From Chamaelirium japonicum (Eukaryota > Streptophyta > Magnoliopsida > Liliales > Melanthiaceae), in contig OX393557.1 of the NCBI GenBank assembly GCA_947650365.1, positions 2,226,138 to 2,290,137 on the forward strand: 64,000 nucleotides of DNA. Reading direction: 5' to 3'. The translations under genes and the position numbers were made by a program. Positions within the stretch are counted from its first letter, which is position 1, and each line of letters begins with the position of its first letter. A model generated the notes under the pieces. The model was not told the origin of the DNA and made no database searches. It saw only the letters and a list, made by a program, of their open reading frames with translations. Positions 12,128 to 22,211 of this stretch are shown here, piece by piece.

Positions 12128-13258
12128 TGTTGGAGATCTAATCGTTCTAAACTAGCAAATTTAAGATTTAATCAAATTATTAATATTAAAATTGATTAGC
12201 AAATGTTAATTTTGTAAACAAGGACAAGTCACAAAATTTCTTTTAGAAATTGTTTGCCAAGGCAGAGCGGGTTCTATGGAACCGTCATTCACCTTGCCGA
12301 ACTTTTCTAAAAGGGAGATACAAGCTATCTAAAATATATCTAATTATTTAGATTTCTCTATTAGATGCAAGTCGATTATTTTAGATCTAATATTAGGACG
12401 AAAGAAGAGTTAGAAACTCTGGCCTGTGGTCGAAGCATGCTAGGCACTGTCCCAAGAATCTTATTGCCCCCCTCGTGCGGGTCTCGTGGCAATTGTTCAC
12501 AGAGATACGGCGACCCCGGTCAGGCGACCTCCTTCTCGTCGGCACGACTCCAAGAAGGTTTTGCGAACCTCGTAGACTTTCAGGAACCCAGCGACTCGAT
12601 GACGACCTTCTCGAGTCGGGGAGGCAGCACTGCAGCAAAACCTTGATCCGAGAGATGGAGTCTCTTCGGAGCAAAGGGGCAACACAACAGCACCACGACG
12701 AGAGAATGAAAGAGAGAGAGGCAGTAAGCAGGGAGGAATTCCGATTTTCGGACTATATCAATCCCATGGCTGCACCGGGCCTTATATAGGCCTCGGGCTG
12801 TTAATGGGAGGCTAAAAGAGGGGAGCGGTTAATGGGCTGCGATTAAGCCCATTAACCTCGCACGTTACAGCTCGCAGAGAGCAGTCTCGTAACGGCTCGC
12901 ATGCAGCAACGTGTCGCATGCAAAACGGGTAGTAGCCAAAAAGGAATTTAATAAATGGGGGAGGACTTAATAGCAAAAAATAAAAAGGGGGCAGGTGCGG
13001 ACCAGCCCATTTCGGAGGTGCTATCGTGTCCGGGTCCGCGGGCGCACACACACGCGCCGCCCAGCCCATGCCCAAGCCCAAGCCCGGCCCGGCACACACA
13101 CGCACGCGCGTGTGTGGGCTAGTGGAGCCTCTTCTCTAGTGTGATGACTAGTGGGGGGAAGTGGGCAATCCTATTTAAGTTGGTAGGGGATTTTTCCCCT
13201 TACCGATATGGGACTAAAAGCCCATTCCTTTGTGTGGTTTTAAAACACACACCCAACA
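12128..13258 (-). repeat. 5' LTR of C2
   Basis: Same length and tips as the 3' LTR. The TATA box CCTATATAAGG (minus) is at 12780-12790. The outer end meets AGCCT at 13259-13263. Confidence 0.93.
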
Positions 13259-13263
13259 AGCCT

Positions 13264-13661
13264 AACATAATCCAAACCAATCCAACCCGTTCGCCGCCGC
13301 AGTCTCTCGTTTCTGCTGCTAACCGCCATCGAGGTGGTGACGGCGAACAGTTGCGACTCGCGTCGCCGTTGTTACTGTCGCCGCAGCTGTCGAACCCGCT
13401 CGCCACCGTTGCGCTGCTATCCCCATCTATGCTAGCGCCTCTGCTGTTGTCGCCACACGTTACTCGACGTGACGCTATAGCTCGCTGCCCCTGTTGCTAT
13501 GTTGACGCCGACTGCTCGAGAGAGAACGGGAAAGAGGGAGAAGGGAGGGGGGCAATTTCGGGTTTATGAAAGGGATTTGGGACCTCCCCTTAAAAGGGAT
13601 CTTATAATGAGTGTCATGTTCATTAATCAGATATGTTGTATGGGACCAAACACCTATTTCC

Positions 13662-13701
<40 letters not shown>

Positions 13702-13712
13702 TATTTACGGTT
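13264..13712. other. non-genic flank with a 36-base poly(A) run
   Basis: GC-rich stretch (13264-13560) resembling a 5' untranslated or exon remnant, with no recognisable protein. An uninterrupted A run at 13663-13698 could be the tail of a retroposed sequence. Lysine-rich frames here are artefacts of that run. Confidence 0.5.
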
Positions 13713-14214
13713 TCAGGTACTGCATCACCCTACTTTGTTATTTTTTTATTTTTTGTATTGTGGGCTGGTATTCCTTGGCCTGCTTCACCAATACTTGAAT
13801 GCCACCTCACCATGTGATGGATCTACCGGCACACAGGGAGGAGCCGACAGGTATTTGTTCTTAGCAAGATCATATACATACCTTATTGTTGGTGGTTAGC
13901 CACGATCCAAATCATCAAATGAGAAAATCCTTGCGAAATAATGTCCTCTCACTTAAGATTTTATCTTATCATGCAGTGGGGCAGTGCTGTCCTCTCCTCT
14001 CCTCATAAAGCTCAAGTTGAGTTACTGATTTGACAATATCAGGTACTGCATCACCCTAATTTATCATTTTTAATATTTTTTGTATTGTGGGTTGTTATTC
14101 CCCTGCTTCACTAATACTTGCATGCCACCTCACTTTGTGATGGATCTACTGGCACATATGGGGTAGTCGGCAAGTATTCTTCTTAACATGATCGTATATG
14201 TAACTTCTCATTTT
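13713..14214. repeat. direct repeat pair, about 170 bp, spaced about 327 bp
   Basis: The string CAGGTACTGCATCACCCTA and the following 150-odd bases occur at about 13713-13880 and again at about 14040-14210, with scattered differences. I do not recognise the source. Confidence 0.65.
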
Positions 14215-14390
14215 ATATCACGATTGCAATTGTTAAAATAAAAATTTGAGGAGCCAATATCAAGCCCATGTGTAAAGTTCAGGGGAGGTCTTTGTAATTT
14301 TCCCATTAACATTTTGATTGAGAAATGATTACATGCCGCAAACGTTAACGTGAGGGAAGAGAACACTGCACTTTATTGTTGATACACATA
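14215..14390 (-). pseudogene. 3'-flank remnant of a lost MiAMP1-like copy
   Basis: Strings here (TGTGTAAAGTTCAG, CCATTAACATTTTGATTG, GAAATGATTACA, CACTTTATT) match, in order, the conserved 3' flank of the peptide gene at 16530. Homology stops about 50 bases before a coding region would begin. Gypsy element Z sequence takes over at about 14391. No peptide-coding bases survive. Confidence 0.6.
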
Positions 14391-15153
14391 ATAGATGCGA
14401 GTGATCGGTTCCGTCGTTGAGGCATCTTGATGCGATCCCAAACGATCAGCCTTGGAGGATTCACCTAGAGACCCTGTGGTGGGTAGTCGATTGTTTACCT
14501 AAGCGGGTTGGCAGCTTACTATCCTGATTGATCCGCTGAAGAGCCCCATGGTGGGGGATCATTTCTATGCCTAGGGCGGTCAATGGTTGAACACCTCAGA
14601 AGACCTGATGAAGGATCTCGAGGCATAGGGGCAACTAGTACTGCCAGATTGTTGACTTCCGTTACGGGTGGTTGAAGAATTAACCCCTGCTTCAGTTGCT
14701 GCCTTCCTTATCGTATCTCGCTCGATCATCAGGGTTGCATTCTGCTTCAGGAGCATCGAAAGTTGGAAGTCTTCTGTTGAGACTTCATATTTCGCCGGCT
14801 GATATGATGCTTCGACGACGTGCACCTTTCCAGATCGTTGTGGATCTCCCCTAGAATGTTGCAAGCGCGATCCGCTTGTGGATGGGCTTCTGGATTAGGT
14901 AGCCACTAGCTGTGTGACTGATCGATCGGCGGCTCCCTGAGTGAGCTGTCAATTGGTCCTGGCCATCGTGTTGCTGGCTCGCATCTTGCCTTGACTAATT
15001 GGTGTTCGTGCTCCTCTTAGGTTTCGACATTAGTTGCTTCTACTCAACAACTCAAGGAGACTAAATTTGGGGTCTGATCAGTTGCTTCTACTCAACCAAT
15101 CAACCATTGGATACAAGCGAAGGAAGCTTTCTTGTCCCATGATGGTGCCAAAT
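14391..15153 (-). pseudogene. gypsy element Z: internal start and broken gag N-terminus
   Basis: A frame from the ATG at 14964-14966 to a stop at 14580 begins MARTN and is broken by two early in-frame stops. The remaining stretch (about 94 residues, with a coil-like segment around FQLSMLLKQNATLMIERD) resembles the start of a gypsy gag, but no zinc knuckle or pol is present. The placement next to a primer site and LTR supports a truncated gypsy element. The left end at about 14391 is a rearrangement joint with a peptide-gene flank. Confidence 0.6.
15141..15152 (-). other. primer binding site of gypsy element Z
   Basis: Minus-strand TTTGGCACCATC lies directly beside the LTR end at 15154 and has the TGG start expected of a tRNA primer site. 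It also fixes element orientation. Confidence 0.65.
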
Positions 15154-15223
15154 TGTAGCATAATTTTTGTCGTCGTTCAATCCCCACCAACAATCAATTG
15201 ATTTAGACTAGAGAGAGTTAAAG

Positions 15224-15275
<52 letters not shown>

Positions 15276-15726
15276 GACACAAGGAGATATCTTAAATCCA
15301 CTATCTCTTAAGCCGCAACTTTAAATCCACTATCTCTTAAAATTTTGAGCTATCCCTCGATAGGCCGAGGGAGGCTTGTACAAAGACGTAGGAGAGACCT
15401 AGAAGGATGGTGGAACTGAAAGATCGGAGAATCCCCTCCGTCTGGAGTCCTGCTGTTGTTTTGAGGTCTATTTATAGATGTTAGGCTTCCATAATCACCA
15501 GGGTTGATGTGGTGGCCGGTGATTGGTCCACGTGGCATCCTGCAGTTTGTCCACTTAAGGGCTTCTAAACAGACCAAAAGTTGTCCTTATGGGTCTCTGC
15601 TAGGCTTCTTTCAAGCGACAAGTTGTTCTTATGGACTTTGGAGACGTGGGCCTCTGTCGGCCTGCTCTTTGATGGTCTGTGAGCCTATGGGCTAACTAAG
15701 TGTCTTATCCATTTTTTGCACCTACA
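15154..15726 (-). mobile_element. 5' LTR of gypsy element Z (573 bp)
   Basis: Tips are TGTAG at 15154 and CTACA at 15726. A GA repeat fills about 15230-15274. The outer 120 or so bases (ending GCACCTACA) are also found beside the other three intact peptide genes at 18817-18938, 24670-24791 and 33674-33795. Insertion therefore preceded the duplications. Confidence 0.75.
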
Positions 15727-16529
15727 ATAGGCATTGCTCCTTCCTCCCCGTAGCTTTGAAAGGGTTATGCAGTTAGCTTTTATTTAGAGTGTGGGTCATA
15801 AGCTAAGTGTATAATTGTTATTTAAAATTTTTTGAGTAAGTCATTGAGAAGCAGATTTTTATGGTATGAATAAAATTTCCTTCTAAAATTGGGCAAATTA
15901 TGAAATCCTCCCTTGAGCTATGTACCTCAAGTAATATTTGTCCCTAAGCATTTTTTTCACCAAGTTTAATACCAAACGCTGTCCATTTGTTTTTAAGCCC
16001 CTCCGTCAACTTTTATTTTGAAAATACCCTAGACTTAGTAAGCATATGCTAAAAATCTATACAAAAAATTGGGTCGGGATCTAAAAGCAAACGGAGCATA
16101 ATCCAGGGTTGAAATTGTTAAAGATAAAAATCGAGGGACCATCATGAAACCGATGTGCAAAGTTCAGTGGAGGTTAGAGAGGGATTTCTCAAAAGAAAAA
16201 AAAAAGTTCAGTGAAGGTTTGATAATGAGAAATGCTATTCAGCTTGAAGGTTTTTTCGAATTCCGCCAGCTTGATTTACTTGACTTGGCAGCAAACAATT
16301 GGTGGCTAAAACCCAATAGCGATATTTAAATCTTCTACACCACTAGTTACACGCTGCCACATCAATCGGGCTAAGCTAAATCGGAAAAACCTTCGAGCTG
16401 AATAGCAATTTTCTTTTGTAATTTGCCCATTAACATTTTGATTGGGAAATGATTACAACCTACATGGGAATGAAAGAGAAGACTTCACTTTATTCATGCA
16501 CATCATATGTATATAAGATTGGAAATGTT
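15727..16529 (-). other. 3' flank of MiAMP1-like gene 1
   Basis: Conserved across copies 1-4 (compare 18939-19776, 24792-25634, 33796-34638). It carries a MITE at 16227-16413 and otherwise no gene. Confidence 0.7.
16227..16413. mobile_element. MITE in 3' flank of gene 1
   Basis: Terminal inverted repeats GAGAAATGCTATTCAG ... CTGAATAGCAATTTTC bound about 187 bp. The right end is about 117 bases past the stop codon of the peptide gene. Orthologous copies lie at 19442-19628, 25290-25476 and 34294-34480. Confidence 0.7.
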
Positions 16530-16838
16530 TTAGGTGCACGCTCCGATCATGACAGACTCCCAGCCGTACTGACCGCAGTAGCTATTAGCTGCGGTGAATG
16601 TGAAGGCCTTCGTGATGCAGCTATCGTCGTTGTACATTATGACAGGCAAGTCGGTGAAGTCGTCCATGTCAATCTCGTATCCAGCAATCTTATCAGGGAA
16701 TTTATAGCATTGGCATGCATCTACAATAATAGAGTTGCGGGTGCCGGTGCAGCCGCCGGTAGCCGACCACCAGTAAACCGTGGTCAACCCCTCGCTCTCG
16801 GCAACAATCGTCAGTGTAATCACCATCACCATCACCAT
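16530..16838 (-). CDS. MiAMP1-like antimicrobial peptide, copy 1 (102 aa, altered signal peptide)
   Basis: Predicted small secreted peptide of the MiAMP1/beta-barrelin family. Known members are cysteine-rich beta-barrel antifungal peptides. The mature region carries six cysteines in the pattern C-C.C-C-C-C (GGC, CQC, DDSC, SYC, GAC) and the family-like ending GQYGWESVMIGACT. Relative to copies 2-4 the N-terminus has lost MANQAV by a deletion of a few dozen bases. The most upstream in-frame ATG close by is 16836-16838, within an ATGGTG repeat, giving MVMVMVITLTIVAES. This is a shorter but still hydrophobic leader. A longer frame extends upstream to 17054, but that part is promoter and leader sequence containing the TATA box. 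Several replacements distinguish it from copies 2-4 (for example SCITKAFTF, FTAANSY). Function is inferred from family. Secretion is likely but weakened by the short leader. Confidence 0.82.
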   Translation of the reverse strand: MVMVMVITLTIVAESEGLTTVYWWSATGGCTGTRNSIIVDACQCYKFPDKIAGYEIDMDDFTDLPVIMYNDDSCITKAFTFTAANSYCGQYGWESVMIGACT

Positions 16839-16917
16839 CACACCCCAACGGACGCACGCAGAAACACACACGCACAGATTGTGAGAGAGAGTGTTTGTGA
16901 AACCCAAATGTAGGTGA

Positions 16918-16928
16918 CTATTTATAAG
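16918..16928 (-). promoter_or_regulatory. TATA box of copy 1
   Basis: CTTATAAATAG on the minus strand, 80 bases before the chosen start. The same motif at the same relative place occurs in all five copies. Confidence 0.7.
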
Positions 16929-17159
16929 CGGGGTGCCTATTTGAACATACAACGGGACATACACTAATCCCATTGCTGATCTCTTGCTGTGTTGTTTTGG
17001 GTGAGCACAGCTAATAGGACATAAACTTAGAAACAATGTCGTGTCCTTGCCCACTGTTGGTTAGCATATGATTCAAAGTGTTGGGTCTGTTTATTTGACA
17101 ACTAGCAATGTACCTACGTTGCAACGACACCAACACTGATCCAAGAACATTAATAATTG
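16929..17159 (-). other. upstream region of copy 1
   Basis: Conserved with the upstream regions of copies 2-5 until a LINE fragment begins near 17160. Copy 1 therefore lacks the 120-bp satellite seen upstream of the others. Confidence 0.6.
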
Positions 17160-17811
17160 AAAATGGAGTGTGAGCCTAACCTAATTCCAGTTGTAGACAC
17201 ATAAATTGTGTCGAATCCGGACCCGACCCGTGCAAGCCATCTTCCTTGGAGTCGAATACCGCTCGTTTGAATTCCTCCTCTGTGAAATCGTCCTCTAGCG
17301 GAGATTCTGGGCAAAGGCGAGGAAAGAGTAAATGGTCCCAGTCCATCTCCAACACCGATGTAGGCCCAGGCCGAAAAGCTTCCTTGAAGAAGTCAGTAGC
17401 CGCAAGGAGAATGTCTTGTGTGGAAGATAGCGTCTCTCCCTCATAAGAAAGAGAAGAAATAAAGTTTCTCCTCCTCCTTTCGTTAGCTACACAGTGGAAG
17501 TATTTGGTATTTGAGTCACCCAACTTAATTCACTACTCTCTCGAGCGTTGTCTCCACATCACCTCTTCCCTCCTAAGGATCTCTCCGAATGATAGGTTTA
17601 GATGGTCCAACTCTTCCCACTCCGAAGGCCTTAGAGTTGTCGCTTTGTTATGGATCTCCAACGCTTGGATGGAGGATAACAGAGAAGACTTTTGATGGAT
17701 TACATTCCCAAAATGGTCTCTATTCCAGGAGATGAGTTTCTGTTTGACGAACCGAAGTTTATTAATCTAGTTCAGCGTAGCATCTTCGAGATAAACTGCC
17801 TCATTCCATCT
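17160..17811 (-). pseudogene. LINE reverse transcriptase N-terminal fragment
   Basis: The minus-strand frame at 17176-17523 begins GDSNTKYFHCVANERRRRNF, the conserved stretch just before the reverse transcriptase domain in plant L1-type LINEs. The stretch upstream (to about 17811) continues the homology with stops. The fragment is truncated at both ends and not functional. Confidence 0.75.
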
Positions 17812-18220
17812 TCCTTGGAGGGGAGTTGGGATTCGAGATCGAGATAACAGAAAAAATGGAATCGGTTCATTGAATTTAATCACAGGGTTTTTACCGACGG
17901 ATCTTAAATGTTTGTCGGTAAATATATATTCAATACCGATGGATATTACATATCTGTCGGTAAAACTAATATCAAATATTATTATATATAATAATTTATA
18001 ATACCGACAGCTATATTTATTACTGTCGGTAATATATATATTTTGCCGACGGACTTAATATGATCCGTCGGTACATATATTATGCCGACAAACTTTCTCT
18101 TACTGTCAGTAATTAAAATGAGATAAATATTTAAAAATTCAAAGCTATTATGCAGACGGATGTTATTATTACCATCGGTAATAAAATATTCTTTCTACAA
18201 AATACGTCTTTTTTGTAGTG
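17812..18220 (-). mobile_element. CACTA transposon end with subterminal repeats
   Basis: The right tip reads CACTACAAAAAAGACG on the minus strand from 18220, the usual start of En/Spm (CACTA) elements. Inside it ACCGACGG/CCGTCGGT-type motifs repeat in both orientations at 17891-18180, as in CACTA subterminal regions. No transposase is present and no second tip is found. A diverged copy lies at 32651-33057 with the same left boundary. Confidence 0.7.
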
Positions 18221-18656
18221 GCATGACAGTGGGACCCGCAGCCCCGCTTGGGGCCCACGAGCACGACGGTAGGACCCGCAGCCCTGCCTGGGGTCCCCTT
18301 GCACTATCTAGGGTCTAGTAAATCCCTCCGGGTATTTACCAAACCCCGGATACTTCTAGGAATATTCCTGGAATATTCTCCAGATAAACCCAAACCCCTA
18401 TAAATAGCAGACCCTGTAAATGATTCCAGATCGAGAATTCAAAACAAGAATTCTATTTCCTGTTTTCCAAATCTCTTCGAGTCTTCTGGCTTTCAGAGTC
18501 CTTCTCTTTCTCCACCCTCTGTCTACTTAGAAAAAGCAATCCTCGGCCTGTCGAGATTAGCACTATTTGATACTCAGTGATAGTGGATTCCAAGGTTGTG
18601 TTTTACCGCACGGAGACGTAGGCTTTGGCCGAACTCCGTCATCACACCCTGTGTCA

Positions 18657-18696
<40 letters not shown>

Positions 18697-18816
18697 CTAC
18701 AGTGCTTGTATGGCAACCTAGCAAGTTACTGCTCAGCATGCCATATCCCGAAGGGTAAAACCTTCAATCGACTGTTGAAGGAGGGTCATATACGACGGTC
18801 GAAATTCTCCCCTACA
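18221..18816 (+). mobile_element. truncated gypsy LTR (family of 4557-5320)
   Basis: Aligns with 4735-5320, including CCTATAAATAG near 18399 and the right end CCCTACA at 18816. A CT repeat occupies about 18659-18692. The left part was lost where the CACTA end sits. Confidence 0.7.
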
Positions 18817-18938
18817 GTTCTTTCGATCCACGAGCTATCCTTATGGACTTTGGAGACGTAAGACTCTGTCAACCTACTTTTTGATGGGCTGTGAGCCTAT
18901 GAGCTAACTAAGTGTCTTATCCATTTTTTGCACCTACA
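18817..18938 (-). mobile_element. gypsy Z LTR remnant beside copy 2
   Basis: Matches the outer 120 bases of 15154-15726 and ends GCACCTACA at 18938. Confidence 0.65.
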
Positions 18939-19776
18939 ATAGTCATTGCTCCTTCCTCTCCATAGCTTTGAAAGGGTTATGTAGTTAGCTTTTATTTGGA
19001 GTATAGGGCATAAGCTAAGGGTATAATTGTTATTTAAAATTTGTTTAGTAAGTCATTGAGAAGCAGATTTTTGGGGTATGAATAAAATTTCCCTTTAACG
19101 TTGGGCAAATTATAAACTCCTCCCTTGAGCTTTGTACCTCAAGCAATAATATGTGTCCCTAAGCAGCTTTTTCACCAAGTTTAATACCAAACCATGCTCC
19201 ATTTGTTTTTAAGCCCCTCCGTCAACTTTTATTTTGAAAATACCCTAGACTTAGTAAGCATATGTTAAATATCTATACAAAAAATTGGGTCAGGATCTAA
19301 TATCAGACGGTGCATAATCTAGGGTTGAAATTGTAAAAGATAAAAATCGAGGGACCAATATGAAACGATGTGCAAAGTTCAGTGGAGGTTAGAGAGGGAT
19401 TTCTCAAAAAAGAAAAAAATGTTCAGTGGAGGTTTGATAATGAGAAATGCTATTCAGCCTGAAGGTTTTTTTGAATTCCGCCAGCCTGATTGACTTGACT
19501 TGGCAGCATACAATTGGTGGTTGAAACCCACTAACGATATTTAAATCTTTTACACCACTAGTTGCACGCTGCCACATCAATCGGGTTGAGCAAAATCGAA
19601 AAAACCTTTGGGCTGAATAGCATTTCTCTTTTGTAATTTGCCCATTAACATTTTGATTGGGAAATGATTACAACCTACATGGGAGTGGAAGAGAAGAAGA
19701 CTTCACTTTATTCATACACATCATATGATGGGATAAGAAGAAAACAGCTGGGACTGAGAATAAGATTGGAAATATT
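18939..19776 (-). other. 3' flank of MiAMP1-like gene 2
   Basis: Homologous to 15727-16529. No gene is present apart from the MITE at 19442-19628. Confidence 0.7.
19442..19628. mobile_element. MITE in 3' flank of gene 2
   Basis: Inverted ends GAGAAATGCTATTCAGCC and GGCTGAATAGCATTTCTC match perfectly. The right end is 149 bases beyond the peptide stop codon. Confidence 0.75.
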
Positions 19777-20109
19777 TTAGGTGCACGATCCGATCATGAC
19801 AGACTCCCAGCCGTACTGACCGCAGTAGCCATTAGGTCCGGTGAATTTGAAGGCCGTCGTGCCGCAGCTATCGTCGTTGTACATTGTGACCGGGACGTCG
19901 GTGTAATCGTCCCCGTCCATGTCAATCTGGTATCCAGCAACCTTATCGGGGAATTTATAGCATTGGCATACGTCTGCAGTAATAAGGTTGCTGGTGCCGG
20001 GGCAGCCGCCGGTAGCCGACCACCAGTAAACACTGGTGACCCCCTCAGTCTCGGCAACAATCGTCAGTGTAATCACCATCACCATTATCACCACAGCTTG
20101 GTTGGCCAT
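19777..20109 (-). CDS. MiAMP1-like antimicrobial peptide, copy 2 (110 aa)
   Basis: Predicted secreted six-cysteine peptide of the MiAMP1 (beta-barrelin) family. Residues 1-20 or so (MANQAVVIMVMVITLTIVAE) form a hydrophobic signal peptide. Cleavage is likely near residues 19-23. The mature part begins around VTSVYWW, with cysteines at residues 36, 48, 50, 82, 96 and 109. The start at MANQAV was chosen because it is shared with copies 3 and 4 and begins the signal peptide; the upstream Met in the longer frame lies in the leader. It has one extra Asp/Tyr residue in the loop DMDGDDYTDVP compared with copies 3 and 4. A TATA box (20284-20294) and a very long TC repeat in the 5' untranslated region precede it. 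Antifungal activity is known for the family and inferred here. Confidence 0.88.
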   Translation of the reverse strand: MANQAVVIMVMVITLTIVAETEGVTSVYWWSATGGCPGTSNLITADVCQCYKFPDKVAGYQIDMDGDDYTDVPVTMYNDDSCGTTAFKFTGPNGYCGQYGWESVMIGSCT

Positions 20110-20155
20110 GTTCTCACAGCCCAACGGACGCACGCACACACACACACACGCACAG

Positions 20156-20156
<1 letters not shown>

Positions 20157-20254
<98 letters not shown>

Positions 20255-20255
20255 T
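20157..20255 (-). repeat. long GA/TC microsatellite in the 5' leader of copy 2
   Basis: About 48 dinucleotide units with one interruption (GATA, about 20226), between the TATA box and the start codon. Copies 3 and 4 have only about 8 units at the same place. Arg-Glu frames here are artefacts. Confidence 0.9.
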
Positions 20256-20283
20256 AGTGTTTGTGAAACCCAAATGTGGGTGA

Positions 20284-20294
20284 CTATTTATAAG
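20284..20294 (-). promoter_or_regulatory. TATA box of copy 2
   Basis: CTTATAAATAG on the minus strand, upstream of the TC repeat. Conserved in all copies. Confidence 0.7.
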
Positions 20295-20299
20295 CCGGG

Positions 20300-20700
20300 T
20301 GCCTATTTGAACATACAACGGGACATACACTTATCCCATTGCTGATCTCTTGCTGTGTTGTTTTGGTTGAGCACAGCTAATAGGACATAAACTCAGAAAC
20401 AATGCCGTGTCCTTCCCCGCTGTTGGTTAGCATATGATTCAAAGTGTTGGGTCTGTTTATTTCACAACAACTAGCAATGTACCTCCTTTGCAACGACACC
20501 AACACTCATCCAACAACACTAATAATTGAAAATGGAGTCTGAGCCTAACCAAATTCCAGTAAAATTAAAAAAAAAAAATCATATGGAATTGCAAGAGACT
20601 CATACCTAATGTCCAAGTGTACGTGTGAAAGGCAATTGTTGATTGTCTACCATGGGATAATCTCTCCACCATCATACCACAACTGAATGATTGATACCCG
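20300..20700 (-). other. upstream region of copy 2 with SINE-like body
   Basis: Conserved with copies 3-5. The stretch around 20570-20650 shares strings with the SINE-like repeat at 5650-5830. No gene is seen. Confidence 0.5.
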
Positions 20701-21430
20701 GACTTTTAGCCGAGCTCAAGTCGAATGCTTAGCACATTTGTTTTTTAGTTTCCAATTAGCCGAGGGTTTTGGAAACGGCTGATTTGAGTTCTAATCGAAC
20801 ATGAATTGTATTTAATCGCTCCTAAATATGATGCATTGACCTAAATCGAGCACAAATAGAGTTCATAATGCATTCCGACAATTTTCAAAGCGAAATGACA
20901 AATTCGAGTTCTAATGAAGCACGAATCGTTTCAAGTCAGTTCAAAATAGCATAATTGAGCACAAATCGGACATGAATAATGTTCACAATGCAATCCGACC
21001 ATTTTAGACACAAAATGACCGATTCAAGTATGAATCGAGCATGAATTGCTTCAAATAAGTCTAAAATAGCATGCATCGGTCCAAATCGAGCATGAATATA
21101 GTTCACAATACAATCCAACCATTTTACAGATGAAACAACCAATTCGAGTTCTAATGAAGCATGAATCGCACCCAATCTGTCCAAAATAGCATGAGTTGAC
21201 CAAATTGGACACGCATAGGGCTTATAACATAATGTGATCATTTTAAACACAAAACGATCAATTCAAGTATAAATCGAGCACAAATAGCATCGAATCGTTC
21301 CAAAATAGCATAAATCGTCTCAAATCGGACACGAATAGGGTTAACAATGTAATTTGACTATTTTAAAGAGGAAACGAGCGATTTGGGTTCTAATAAAGCA
21401 CGAATCGTGCTGAAATATTGGTCTAAAATA
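20700..21430. repeat. tandem satellite, about 120-bp unit (six units)
   Basis: The landmark (A)GATTCGAGTTCTAATGAAGC, with variants, falls near 20767, 20887, 21007, 21128, 21248 and 21368, a spacing of 120. Units contain CCAAAATAGCAT and GTTCACAATGCAATCCGA. The same array occurs at 26530-27200, 35560-35806 and 63380-64000. Confidence 0.85.
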
Positions 21431-21599
21431 GCATGAATAGTTGTTTACTATAAAGGTATGTAGTCATCGCAATTCGATGTGAAAGACTCTAGTGAGGTAA
21501 GTTATGTTCTGAGAATTAAGATAACTCGAGATTAGCAGAGCAAGTTTCTCTCGCTGTCACAGGCTACACATTAAAATAATACTCTAGCCATATTCAATT

Positions 21600-22211
21600 T
21601 TTTCGAGGCTAGATATCTATTGCGCAGTAAGAATGATCCAGATCATTGGACTGATGTGAAGGGTAACTCATAAGTTCTCATCAAACGAGGATTATGAGTT
21701 AGCTTATACTTCATAGGTTCTGATATTGATTGGATGCACAAGGTTTTACTTTTAGTGTCAGATGTGCATTTCAGATAATCAAGTTCAGAAATTATTTTTG
21801 CCTTAGGATTAGAAGCGGTAGTTGGTAGAATGTGAAGCAAGAATGTATCATAGACTCCACAAAGACTGAGCACGTTGTTGCGTACGAGGTTGTAGGTGGT
21901 ATGGCTCAGGATGTTCTTGGAAGAATTGGAAGAATATGGGACGCATACCAGAGGCTCAGTTGTCTATTGTTGCAACAGAAGAGCGGTAAGTAAGGTCCAA
22001 GGAGCCTAGGGACCACCGTTAGGGAAAACTCATCAAGTATAAACTCTATTTGATTTGACAATTTTAGGAGGAAATGCAAGTAGCAGTACCGAGGTAGCAT
22101 CTGCAGATAATATTGCTAATTCTTTTAGGGAATTCCTGCAAAGGCTTTTGGGCAGCATGTAGAAACTATAGAGCTCAATACCGTTTTTTCTCGTTAGACC
22201 TAGTGGGAGAT
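21600..22211 (+). pseudogene. copia RNase H remnant
   Basis: A plus-strand stretch reading NVKQECIIDSTKTEHVVAYE (near 21830) matches the copia RNase H motif, compared with the intact form at 42323-42625. The end EVASADNIANSF (near 22090) matches the usual copia C-terminus. The frame is interrupted by stops and shifts. A polypurine tract (AGTGGGAGA, 22202-22210) follows directly. Confidence 0.65.

Larger units (their letters stand above)
5970..13258 (-). mobile_element. complete copia retrotransposon C2 (7289 bp)
   Basis: Two LTRs of equal length (1131 bp) bracket one gag-pol frame on the minus strand. The 5-bp target duplication AGCCT is perfect at 5965-5969 and 13259-13263. LTR tips are TGTTGG/CCAACA. 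By eye the LTRs differ at roughly 20 sites with no net length change, so the insertion is fairly young. The coding frame nevertheless holds three stop codons. Confidence 0.95.

Noticed and set aside
20036..20345. Arg-Glu and Leu-Ser rich frames
   Set aside because: Translation of the GA/TC microsatellite only.
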